Below are positions 26,384 to 34,145 of a DNA stretch of 64,000 bases, in pieces (position 1 is the first letter of the stretch; every line of letters begins with the position of its first letter). The notes under the pieces are model-generated. The model was not told where the DNA came from. It did not search any database and saw only the letters and a list, made by a program, of their open reading frames with translations. A program made the translations under genes and the position numbers. The DNA is from Desulfuromonadaceae bacterium (GTDB lineage Bacteria > Desulfobacterota > Desulfuromonadia > Geobacterales > Pseudopelobacteraceae). The DNA is taken from contig JAQTQX010000018.1 of NCBI GenBank assembly GCA_028712075.1, forward strand, positions 28,972-92,971, written 5' to 3'.

Positions 26384-27379
26384 GTGAAAAAGTATATGAA
26401 CGTTGTCCTGGTGTTGTTAGTGTGTGCCATGTTGCCAATATCATTGGCCTTTGCCGAAGTTCCGACTTCAAAAATCGTCATCGGCATATCAAAGATTGTT
26501 GCCCATCCTGCCCTGGATGCAGTTGAGAAGGGGATTCAGGATGAGCTGGCTGCCGAAAAAATTAGTGCGACCTTTGACCTGCAAAATGCCAACGGCGATA
26601 TCGGCACTTCCGCCTCCATCGCCAATAAGTTTCAATCGGAACATGTGACGCTGGCGGTCGGTATCGCCACGCCAACCTCCCAGTCGCTTGTCAACACGCT
26701 GAAAGGTATCCCGATCGTCTTTTCTGCGGTGACCGATCCGGTCAAGGCGGGTCTGGTACCGTCGCTCAAGGGGAGCAAAAAACCGGTCACCGGCGTTTCC
26801 GACATGACTCCGGTCAAGCAGCAGATTGAACTGCTGCTGAAAATCAAAAAAATCAAGCGGCTCGGCCACATTTACACCAGTTCCGAAGAAAACGCGGCTG
26901 TTCTGGCCGGCGTTGTCAAGCAGAGCTGCAAGGAGTTGGGGCTCGAATATGTTGAGACAACCGTGTCCAAGTCTGCCGAGGTAAAACAGGCGGTGCAGGC
27001 AATTATCAGACGAGTCGATGCGATCTATATTAGCACCGATAACACGGTTGTGTCTGCCATGAGCGCGATTGCCGATGTTGCAACCAAGGCCAGGGTGCCG
27101 ATCATGTCAGCTGATCCGAGTTCGGCGGAAAAATATCCGGTGCTTGCAGCGTGGGGCTTTGACTATTACAAAATGGGACGTGCCACCGGAAAAGTGATTG
27201 GCGAAATTCTCAAGGGGAAAAAACCCGAGCAGATGCCGACCCGTTTTATGACCAAAGCATCTGATGTTGACCTGCTGATTAACCTGGATGTTGCTAAAAA
27301 ACTCGGTCTGACGATTCCGAAAGATATGTTGAAAACCGCCAACAAGGTTATAGAAAACGGTAAGCTTGCCAACAAATAG
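26384..27379 (+). CDS. ABC transporter substrate-binding protein, TrpX-like
   Basis: Periplasmic binding protein of the ABC_sub_bind family (BMP-like fold). About 331 residues with a signal peptide (VLVLLVCAMLPISLAFA, cleavage near AFA-E), ATPTSQSLVNTLKGIPIVFS, VTGVSDMTPVKQQ, YISTDNTVVSAMSAIADVA and AAWGFDYYKMGRATG. Homologues serve aromatic amino acid import (TrpX) or unknown ligands. The GTG start at 26384 has GGAGG 7 bases upstream. Permease and ATPase genes follow, giving a three-component importer. Confidence 0.9.
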   Translation: MKKYMNVVLVLLVCAMLPISLAFAEVPTSKIVIGISKIVAHPALDAVEKGIQDELAAEKISATFDLQNANGDIGTSASIANKFQSEHVTLAVGIATPTSQSLVNTLKGIPIVFSAVTDPVKAGLVPSLKGSKKPVTGVSDMTPVKQQIELLLKIKKIKRLGHIYTSSEENAAVLAGVVKQSCKELGLEYVETTVSKSAEVKQAVQAIIRRVDAIYISTDNTVVSAMSAIADVATKARVPIMSADPSSAEKYPVLAAWGFDYYKMGRATGKVIGEILKGKKPEQMPTRFMTKASDVDLLINLDVAKKLGLTIPKDMLKTANKVIENGKLANK

Positions 27380-27389
27380 TGCACACTCA

Positions 27390-27414
27390 CCCGACAGTTC
27401 AATGAGCTGTCGGG
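27390..27414 (+). terminator. Hairpin between binding-protein and permease genes
   Basis: Perfect 8-bp stem CCCGACAG (27390-27397) and CTGTCGGG (27407-27414), followed by TGCCTTATTT. The T-run is weak, so partial termination or 3'-end protection, raising the binding protein over the permease, is the likely role. Confidence 0.6.
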
Positions 27415-27454
27415 TGCCTTATTTCGCTCTGGAATTGGTGAAACGGGTCAATTA

Positions 27455-28363
27455 ATGATAGAAGCTATTCTGGTCGAAGGCCTGATCTACGGCATTATGG
27501 TGATGGGGGTGTTTATCACCTTCAGAGTCCTTGATTTTCCCGACTTGACGGTGGACGGTTCGTTCCCGCTCGGTGCTGCACTGATGGTTCAGGGGATTCT
27601 GCTCGGTATGAACGGGTGGCTCGCGCTGGCGCTGGCCTTTGTCGGCGGCGTTATTGCCGGCGTTATCACTGCGCTCATTCATAATCGCCTCAAAGTCCCC
27701 AATCTGCTGGCCGGCATCCTGACCATGACGATGCTGTACTCCATCAACATCCGTATCCTCGGAAATCGGGCCAACGTGCCGGTGCTTGATCAGGAGACGC
27801 TTCTGTCGGACGTGTCAGCCCGTCTGTCCGGCATTATTCCCGAAGAATATGTGCTGCTGATTTTTTTCGTGGTCGTTGCACTGGTCATAAAACTCCTGAT
27901 TGACCTGTTTTTTCGCACCGATCTCGGTATGACTATCGGCGCACTCGGCAACAATGAACAGATGATCGTGTCGCAGGGCATCAATCCACAAACCCTTAAA
28001 ACCATCGGCCTGGGCCTGTCAAACGGTCTTGTTGCTGTTTCCGGTGCGTTTGCCGCCCAGTATCTCGGTTTTGCCGATGTGGGCCTCGGTCAGGGTATCA
28101 TCATTTCCGGTCTGGCTTCGGTCATGATCGGCGAATTCCTGATTATGAAGAGCAATCGCATCAGTATTCTCACCCTCTGTGCATTGGCCGGTTCCGTGCT
28201 GTTCCATGCCGTGATGTACCTGGGGCGCTATTACGGTTATGTCATCAAAATGACCCCCAATGACCTGAATCTGATCAAAGGGCTTTTGATTATTGTCCTG
28301 CTGATTATGACCCGGTTCAAGAAGCTCAATATGGCCGCGTTGAAGGCGATGGTGCAGAAATGA
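27455..28363 (+). CDS. ABC transporter permease, TrpY-like
   Basis: 302-residue inner-membrane permease of the branched-chain amino acid permease superfamily (BPD_transp_2). Eight or so hydrophobic helices; family blocks DFPDLTVDGSFPLGAAL near the N-terminus, VPNLLAGILTMTMLYSINIR, GNNEQMIVSQGINPQTLKTI and GLSNGLVAVSGAFAAQYLG. It overlaps the ATPase gene by 4 bp (ATGA), showing coupling. Confidence 0.91.
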   Translation: MIEAILVEGLIYGIMVMGVFITFRVLDFPDLTVDGSFPLGAALMVQGILLGMNGWLALALAFVGGVIAGVITALIHNRLKVPNLLAGILTMTMLYSINIRILGNRANVPVLDQETLLSDVSARLSGIIPEEYVLLIFFVVVALVIKLLIDLFFRTDLGMTIGALGNNEQMIVSQGINPQTLKTIGLGLSNGLVAVSGAFAAQYLGFADVGLGQGIIISGLASVMIGEFLIMKSNRISILTLCALAGSVLFHAVMYLGRYYGYVIKMTPNDLNLIKGLLIIVLLIMTRFKKLNMAALKAMVQK

Positions 28364-29154
28364 TAGAGATAATAAATGCTTCCGTAATCTTCAATCAGGG
28401 CACGGTCAATGAAAACAGGGCGCTACAGAATATCAGCCTGAATGTCCGGGAAGGTGATTTTATAACTATCATCGGCAGTAATGGCGCGGGGAAATCAACT
28501 CTCTTCAACCTGATTGCCGGCACCATTTCCCCGGCAACCGGTTCCATTCATGCCAATGGCCGTGATATCACCCGCGAACCGGAATACAAGCGGGCGCAAT
28601 ATATCGGCAGAATTTTCCAGAATCCGCTGCTTGGCACCGCCTCGAACATGAGCCTGGAAGACAACATGATGATCACCTACCGCAAAGGTTTCAAATGGCT
28701 GAAACGGAGTCTCAATAACAGGATGCGGGAATTTTTCCGTTCGGAACTGGTTCAGCTGAAGATGGGACTCGAACAGCGGATGAAGGAAAATCTGGTCATG
28801 TTTTCCGGCGGGCAGCGCCAGGCGTTGACGCTGCTGATGATGGTGCTCTCCAAGCCGTCACTGATCATGCTCGATGAACACACCGCCGCACTTGACCCGA
28901 AAAATGCGGAAATTGTGCTGGAACTGACCGACACCTTCATCACAGAATACAAACTGACGTCAATGATGATCACCCACAACATGAGCCACGCCATCGAGTT
29001 CGGTAATCGGCTGCTGATGATGGACCGTGGTGAAATCATTTTTGACGTGTCCGGCGCTGCGAAAAAGGAACTGACGGTCGAAAAACTGATCGAGAAATTC
29101 CATGAACTGCGTCATCACGGTATTGAAAATGACCGTGCGCTGCTCTCTGACTGA
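28360..29154 (+). CDS. ABC transporter ATP-binding protein
   Basis: 264-residue ATPase for the adjacent importer. Walker A GSNGAGKST (about 40-48), Q-loop FQNPLLG, signature FSGGQRQA (about 147-154; LSGGQ variant with Phe), Walker B SLIMLDEHTAALD and H-loop MITHNMSHAI. Translationally coupled to the permease. No obvious terminator follows. Confidence 0.92.
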   Translation: MIEIINASVIFNQGTVNENRALQNISLNVREGDFITIIGSNGAGKSTLFNLIAGTISPATGSIHANGRDITREPEYKRAQYIGRIFQNPLLGTASNMSLEDNMMITYRKGFKWLKRSLNNRMREFFRSELVQLKMGLEQRMKENLVMFSGGQRQALTLLMMVLSKPSLIMLDEHTAALDPKNAEIVLELTDTFITEYKLTSMMITHNMSHAIEFGNRLLMMDRGEIIFDVSGAAKKELTVEKLIEKFHELRHHGIENDRALLSD

Positions 29155-29298
29155 CCATCTCTCCCCTCATTTCTCCTACGATGGATTCAGGGCTCTTAAA
29201 AGTACAGGTCCCCGGCTTGATGTTACTATCTCAGCTATCCAGCGCTTCGCGTAGACCCGCAACGGAGTGCTATCTCTGTTATGTATGAGAAAAAACCA

Positions 29299-31752
29299 TT
29301 ACAGCCTGAACCAGCCAACCATCTGGTTAAGCTCACTTGCCAGGCGGGCAAAACTTTCTGATGTCCCTTTAATATCACCTACCGAAGAGGAAAGCTGGCG
29401 GGTTATTTCGTTTATTGAGGCCATGTTGTGGTTGACGTCTTCCGCAGTAGCTGACTGCTCTTCGGTGGCGGTGGCAATGGTCTGAATCATATCGAAAACA
29501 CGTTCTGCACAGAGAACTATTTCACCCATCGAATGCTGGGTTGCATTGACATGAGCCACAATCTTTTCAATCGCATTACGCTCGTTCTGCATAAAGGTGA
29601 CAGAGCCCGCAACCTCGGCTTGCATCTCATTAACCGTCCGACTGATTTCGCTTGAAGATTCGATGGTGCGTTGAGCCAGCTGCTTGACGCTATCGGCCAC
29701 CACCGCAAAACCGCGCCCCATTTCTCCGGCACGGGCAGCTTCAATCGAAGCATTGAGGGCCAGCAGATTGGTCTGGTCAGCGATATCTTTGATCATATTG
29801 ACGATATCGTTGATTGCTTCGGATTTTTCACCCAACCGCTCGATCTTCTCGGCCGACTGTCTCACTGTTTCGGCAAATGACACGAGCTCTCGGGACGTAT
29901 CGTCAAGCGCTTTTTGCCCATCCAGAGCAATGTTCTTCATCTTGCCTGCCGCATCCGATGTATTGGACGCATTCTGTGATACATCCTGAATAGTCTGCAC
30001 CATCTCGGTCATGGCGGTAACTGACTGGTCGATCTGACCGGTCTGTATTTGCGAGTTGCGCTCTAGTTCGTGTGCCGTGGAAGAGAGTTCTTCGGAGCTG
30101 CTAGCAATTGTGGTGGTAGAATCAGATATTTTTCCGGCCATGTCGCGCAGATTACCAACCATCTTCTCCATAGAAGTCTGAACCTGGCCGAACTCATCGC
30201 CGGAGTGCCGTATTGTGCTGATATGAATGTTGCCGCCTGCCACGCTGTCAGTCACCTGAATTAGCTGTTCAAGCGGCCTTGATACTGAACGGAACACCCA
30301 GATGCCTATGCCTATTCCGGCAATTGCGGCGACAATGCTGATTATTGCCAGTAACGTGACACTGGTTTTGACAACCGAATTGACCGAGCTGATAGCTTTT
30401 TCCTGTTCACCGCGAGCCGTAGAGACAGATTCTTTACCTTTTTCGGCCTGCTTCAGCACTATTTCACGCAGTTTCAGAGCCGTCTGCAGAGCCTTCTGCT
30501 CCATTTCAAACCGTTTTTTCAGTGTCGCCACGATACCATTTTCAGCGAGAATGGTGCTCTGAACCCCTGAAAGTGCCGAGGTAACGCTCTTCAAAATCTG
30601 CAGTTCGTTCCTGACTCCCAGTTTGGCAAGATTCTTTTCAAGGTTCGCTGCAGTTTGGCCCGCCTTGGCAAACTTTGCCTTAATGGCAGGGACGGCTTTA
30701 TCAATATCGGCAGATGATTTGAGTGTAAACAGTTGTGCCGAGGAAGCATCAATATCCATTCCCAGGCTGACCAGTTCCGAGTTGGCAACCAGTACGGAAT
30801 TAGCAAGATTTGACTGGCCGAACATAGTTCCCTGTTTGGTCGATTCGCTCGCGAAGCGTTCGTTTGCCATCAAGGCATCTTGCTCTATAGACAGGGAGAG
30901 AGCGTTCAGCCTTTCACTAATCTCCCTGTTGGCAACATCCGCTTTACTCTTCGTTACATCATCCTTTTGGGAGAGCCACACACCCCGCAGTTTCTGGGCC
31001 TCATCCAGGTGATCGGCAAGCCATTTGACATCAGCAAGTGCGCCATTGGTACTCTTCATAAATTCGCTTTGCTGCAGTTTGGCAATGGCATCATTTACCT
31101 TGCCACGGGCAATCAGTACGGTGGGCCGCTTCTGGGCGTTCTGTATTTCGTAGAAGCCCAGTTGCAAATCTTTCAGATGGAGTCGAACAGCCTCGACACC
31201 GCGCAGTCGGCGGGCAATCTTGCCGGACTCGTCCAGGGCGGCACTGAAAGCACCGGCGCGATTACCCTGCAGTGACCTGACCTTGGCATCTAATTCCCGC
31301 AGGTGTACGCCAGATTGGTTCATCCGCTTCGTAAGGTCGGCAGATGCGTTTTCTGCATCATTCTGTGCCTGAAGTTTGCTGGCGACAATTCCGTACAGTT
31401 CTGTGGCAACGGCCTGCAGCTCTTCGTAGGTCCCGAGCTTGTTTCCACCACTCAAGGCCTCCAGCTGTTCCTGTATCGGCCTGACTTCCGCCACACTCTT
31501 CTCGGCTTCGGCTTTAAACGTTTTCAGTTCCTGAGAATCAAGAGCGGTACTGACTTTTGCAAGAGAGGACGTTGCACTCTGAATTTCCCGCTGGAACTCA
31601 AGGGTACGCATCTGATAGGGGGTCGTTTTCTGTGTCAGATATGAGAGTTTGCCGCTGACAAAGCGCATGCTGAATATGCTTGTGGCAACAACCGTTGCCA
31701 CGATAGTGAGCACTATGATGATATTAAGAATCAGCTTGGCTTTGATGGTCAT
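29299..31752 (-). CDS. Methyl-accepting chemotaxis protein with large helical sensor
   Basis: 817 residues. TM1 (about 7-30), an exceptionally long helical periplasmic region (about 31-460, Gln/Leu/Ser-rich, several coiled-coil stretches), TM2 (about 468-490, [20 protein letters not shown]), HAMP, and the cytoplasmic signalling domain with the hairpin tip [20 protein letters not shown] and [15 protein letters not shown]. It would signal to CheA/CheW. GGAG is 6 bases before the ATG. It follows the PstS-like gene by 29 bp on the same strand, so the binding protein may deliver its ligand to this receptor (inference). Confidence 0.93.
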   Translation of the reverse strand: MTIKAKLILNIIIVLTIVATVVATSIFSMRFVSGKLSYLTQKTTPYQMRTLEFQREIQSATSSLAKVSTALDSQELKTFKAEAEKSVAEVRPIQEQLEALSGGNKLGTYEELQAVATELYGIVASKLQAQNDAENASADLTKRMNQSGVHLRELDAKVRSLQGNRAGAFSAALDESGKIARRLRGVEAVRLHLKDLQLGFYEIQNAQKRPTVLIARGKVNDAIAKLQQSEFMKSTNGALADVKWLADHLDEAQKLRGVWLSQKDDVTKSKADVANREISERLNALSLSIEQDALMANERFASESTKQGTMFGQSNLANSVLVANSELVSLGMDIDASSAQLFTLKSSADIDKAVPAIKAKFAKAGQTAANLEKNLAKLGVRNELQILKSVTSALSGVQSTILAENGIVATLKKRFEMEQKALQTALKLREIVLKQAEKGKESVSTARGEQEKAISSVNSVVKTSVTLLAIISIVAAIAGIGIGIWVFRSVSRPLEQLIQVTDSVAGGNIHISTIRHSGDEFGQVQTSMEKMVGNLRDMAGKISDSTTTIASSSEELSSTAHELERNSQIQTGQIDQSVTAMTEMVQTIQDVSQNASNTSDAAGKMKNIALDGQKALDDTSRELVSFAETVRQSAEKIERLGEKSEAINDIVNMIKDIADQTNLLALNASIEAARAGEMGRGFAVVADSVKQLAQRTIESSSEISRTVNEMQAEVAGSVTFMQNERNAIEKIVAHVNATQHSMGEIVLCAERVFDMIQTIATATEEQSATAEDVNHNMASINEITRQLSSSVGDIKGTSESFARLASELNQMVGWFRL

Positions 31753-31781
31753 ATAAACTCCACATCTGATATTATCAGCGA

Positions 31782-32552
31782 CTATTTTATGAACTTCGCA
31801 CCGTCGCCTTTGATATAGTCGAGCAGCTTCTGTACCTTGACGGATGGCGCGCCTTTGGTCAGAATGGTGATATTGCGGGCGACTTCAGGTGACTTGGGGG
31901 ACCAGACACTGTCATCAACAACTGCTGCCGGCCCGATTCCGATCGCTTCCGGATTAGCCTTGATCTTGTCCTTTACATCCGCGGCGGTAGTGGCATCAAG
32001 CACCTCTTTGGATACTGTCGCACCGCCAAGCGCTACCTTGATGAACATGCTGTTGGTGCCGGGAATCAGACTCCCCCAGACAATCAGTACCGGCAAATCC
32101 TTGCCACCCACCTCTTTCCAGTTTTGAATCCTGCCCGAAAAGAGGCCGACCAGCTGTTCCGATGACAAGCTGGCGATCCGGTTGTCCTTGTGGGTAAGCA
32201 CTATCACCCGGTCCTTGCCGATTACTTGGCTTTGATAGTCGGCCTGGTTGGCGACAGCAACTCCTTCTTTCTTCAGTAAAGCCCACCAGTCACCAATAGA
32301 CAGGCCAGCGGCAGCGGCATCAACGGTTCCTTTCTCCAGCTCAATAAATGCCTGTTTTGGCCCATTGGAAAGGGTGTTGAGCGTCAGGCCGGAGGCCTTT
32401 TCAAAGTTTGCTTTCAGAGGTTTGAGAATGTTCTCGGTGGGTGCCGCCCCGGCGCCGATTTTCAGCTCTTCGGCACCTGCAGCAAGGGTTAACGTGAGAA
32501 CACAGGCTGCGGTAAGAGCAATAATGGTACTGGCCGGATTACATTTGAACAT
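31782..32552 (-). CDS. PstS-like periplasmic substrate-binding protein
   Basis: About 256 residues. Signal peptide ([19 protein letters not shown]), then a type II periplasmic-binding fold: [78 protein letters not shown] and [13 protein letters not shown]. The [13 protein letters not shown] block is typical of PstS-type phosphate/oxyanion-binding proteins. No pst permease or ATPase genes are nearby; the co-directional neighbour is a chemoreceptor, so a sensory role is plausible. The start ATG 32552 has AGGAGG 8 bases upstream. Confidence 0.88.
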   Translation of the reverse strand: MFKCNPASTIIALTAACVLTLTLAAGAEELKIGAGAAPTENILKPLKANFEKASGLTLNTLSNGPKQAFIELEKGTVDAAAAGLSIGDWWALLKKEGVAVANQADYQSQVIGKDRVIVLTHKDNRIASLSSEQLVGLFSGRIQNWKEVGGKDLPVLIVWGSLIPGTNSMFIKVALGGATVSKEVLDATTAADVKDKIKANPEAIGIGPAAVVDDSVWSPKSPEVARNITILTKGAPSVKVQKLLDYIKGDGAKFIK

Positions 32553-32651
32553 CGGTATTACCTCCTTGAAATAAACGAGATTGTGCGTGTGAAACACACG
32601 TTGAATGACTTCCGCTACTGTAGGTACAATGCGTTTCAGAACTTCCTGTAA

Positions 32652-32892
32652 TTAATCAAAACTGTACGGCTCGGCAATTAAACCGGCAATATCTTCAGAG
32701 GCTATTTTTGAAGTTATATCCGTATAGTCAAATCCGCTCGATATAATTATCGGCAGTTCCGGGTGTGCCGTCTTTTTCCTGGAAAATAGCTGGGTAGAAA
32801 ATGAAGGCGCCAATACGTACGGTCACAGGTGGATTTGAATCTGCGAATGATTCGTAAGTGATAAACAGCAGTGCTGAAATCACTACAGACAA
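32652..32892 (-). pseudogene. Remnant of a periplasmic-sensing hybrid histidine kinase
   Basis: Two fragments of what was probably one gene. The 5' piece (from a TTG at 32892 to a stop at 32728) encodes a signal-peptide-like stretch (VVISALLFITYESFA) and the start of a solute-binding domain (VTVRIGAFIFYPAIFQEKDG). The 3' piece, in another frame (about 32756-32652), reads LPIIISSGFDYTDI, then IAGLIAEPYSFD, the end of a receiver domain. A large internal deletion would have removed the rest of the binding domain, HisKA and HATPase_c. It is too short for a normal ORF call and rests on motif reading. Confidence 0.6.
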
Positions 32893-33257
32893 TATTCAGT
32901 AGTCGTTTTGGATAGAAATACCCTTATCTGGCGCGTAATCGTGACGTTGAATACGCATCGGATTCACCTGCAATATATTTGCAGCCTGACATCGCCAATG
33001 TTGCAAACATTTTAGCACCATATTTTATTAATGCAAGGTACTGCATAAAATAAAGTATTGCAAATATGCTTGTGCTGCACAAGTAACCAATTATACTTGC
33101 AAAATATTTTTTATCCTGCTTTCAAACGCAATACTAAAAATTGTTCAATATTCCATATTAGTGCCGTAAAGGCCGCACGGAAAACGGGGGAGTACAAGGC
33201 CGGAATGTTAGCCCCTCAGTTGAGCCTGCTATGTACGGAAGGTGATTCCGATTCCCC
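32893..33257. other. AT-rich non-coding stretch with small palindromes
   Basis: No credible ORF. From about 33000 to 33160 the sequence is strongly AT-rich and contains inverted repeats such as CTTGTG-ctg-CACAAG (33069-33083) and ATGCA-N6-TGCAT (33030-33045), plus several TTGCAAA-type words. These could be regulator sites or remnants of degraded genes. I cannot assign a function. Confidence 0.4.
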
Positions 33258-33286
33258 TTGACTTCTACCTGTCAAACAATTACCTT
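33258..33286 (+). promoter_or_regulatory. Putative promoter of the Mn riboswitch transcript
   Basis: TTGACT (33258-33263) as -35, 17-bp spacer, TACCTT (33281-33286) as a weak -10. Predicted initiation near 33293 coincides with the first base of the riboswitch P1 stem at 33294, which supports it although the -10 matches only 3 of 6 bases. Confidence 0.5.
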
Positions 33287-33293
33287 GCCCGCA

Positions 33294-33434
33294 ATAAAAG
33301 GGAGTAGCTATCAACCGGAGGCATGGTTGATCCCGTGTTCGTCAGCACAGTCGAAAGACTCGGACCGGGAACGATTTAATCGCAAGCAAGACTTTTATCC
33401 GAAGCGTATCACGCCGTGGGTAAAGGTCTTTTTT
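33294..33434 (+). promoter_or_regulatory. yybP-ykoY (Mn2+) riboswitch with overlapping terminator
   Basis: Aptamer 33294-33398: P1 ATAAAAG (33294-33300) pairs with CTTTTAT (33392-33398). Inside are class-specific words GGGAGTAGC (33300-33308), GTCAGCACAG, GACCGGGAACG and GCAAGAC-like CAAGACTTTTAT. Expression platform: AAGACTTTTATCC (33388-33400) can instead pair with GGTAAAGGTCTT (33419-33430), followed by six T, forming an intrinsic terminator. P1 and terminator share the same bases, so ligand-stabilised P1 should prevent termination (an ON switch). Known yybP-ykoY elements sense Mn2+ and control cation exporters, matching the CBS and P-type ATPase genes downstream. The call rests on motif reading, not a covariance model. 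Confidence 0.75.
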
Positions 33435-33458
33435 ATTTATCCCGGCGAAAGGATTAGT

Positions 33459-34088
33459 ATGTTTTCTGTCTACGGTGTCACAGGACAAGAATTTAGCGGT
33501 ACACGGGAAGAAATGATCCGGGTGCGTGCGTTGGCGAAGGCACGGTCTATACGCGCCGTCGCTCAGGAAGGTGATGAGCTGGGTGGTGATTCCACAGCCG
33601 GTGTGGCCAATCGGCTCAATGAAGAAGCCGTTCGCACGTACCTCACCATGCTTCCGCACGATTTAGAGCGCGGTCCGCTCTATCATGCCAACCAGATTAT
33701 GCAGCACCACGTAATCACCGTCTTGGGAAACGACGATGTGGCACAGGCCTGGCGGGTTCTCCGCGACAATCAGATCCATCAGGCACCGGTGCTCGACAAG
33801 ATGCAACTTATTGGGATCGTCAGTGAACGAGATCTCCTGACGGCCATAAACATAGATGGTGGCCGGATTGTTGAAAGTCTCAATTTGCGGGTACGTAATG
33901 TCATGACTACTCCGGTGGTCGCGGCTGCACCTGTGACCGATATTCGGCGAATTGCCGCCGTCATGCTCGACCATAACGTTGATGGCGTCCCTATAATAAA
34001 TGACAGCGGGCGCCTGAATGGCTTCATTTCGCGCAGTGATATCCTTCGTGTTGTAGTCACCGACCCGCCGCTCAGCTTATGGCGCTGA
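33459..34088 (+). CDS. CBS-domain pair protein in a Mn-responsive unit
   Basis: About 209 residues. The N-terminal 70 residues (VRALAKARSIRAVAQEGDEL) are helical and unassigned; residues about 80-205 contain two CBS motifs (QIMQHHVITVLGNDDVAQAW, RVRNVMTTPVVAAAPVTDI, each followed by a V/I-D/N-G-V-P or HQAPV block). CBS pairs bind adenosyl ligands or metals and regulate partner proteins. The start ATG 33459 has GAAAGGA 5 bases upstream. The longer frame (33258) would run through the riboswitch. It lies 57 bp before the P-type ATPase gene, which it may regulate. Confidence 0.87.
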   Translation: MFSVYGVTGQEFSGTREEMIRVRALAKARSIRAVAQEGDELGGDSTAGVANRLNEEAVRTYLTMLPHDLERGPLYHANQIMQHHVITVLGNDDVAQAWRVLRDNQIHQAPVLDKMQLIGIVSERDLLTAINIDGGRIVESLNLRVRNVMTTPVVAAAPVTDIRRIAAVMLDHNVDGVPIINDSGRLNGFISRSDILRVVVTDPPLSLWR

Positions 34089-34145
34089 ATTGAATCAATA
34101 GGTTTTTACATGTGCAGGAAGAGTTTTGGATGTGAGGCGTAACGC

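Noticed and set aside
33258..33458. N-terminal extension of the CBS protein
   Set aside because: The stretch is the promoter and riboswitch leader; the ATG at 33459 has its own ribosome-binding site.
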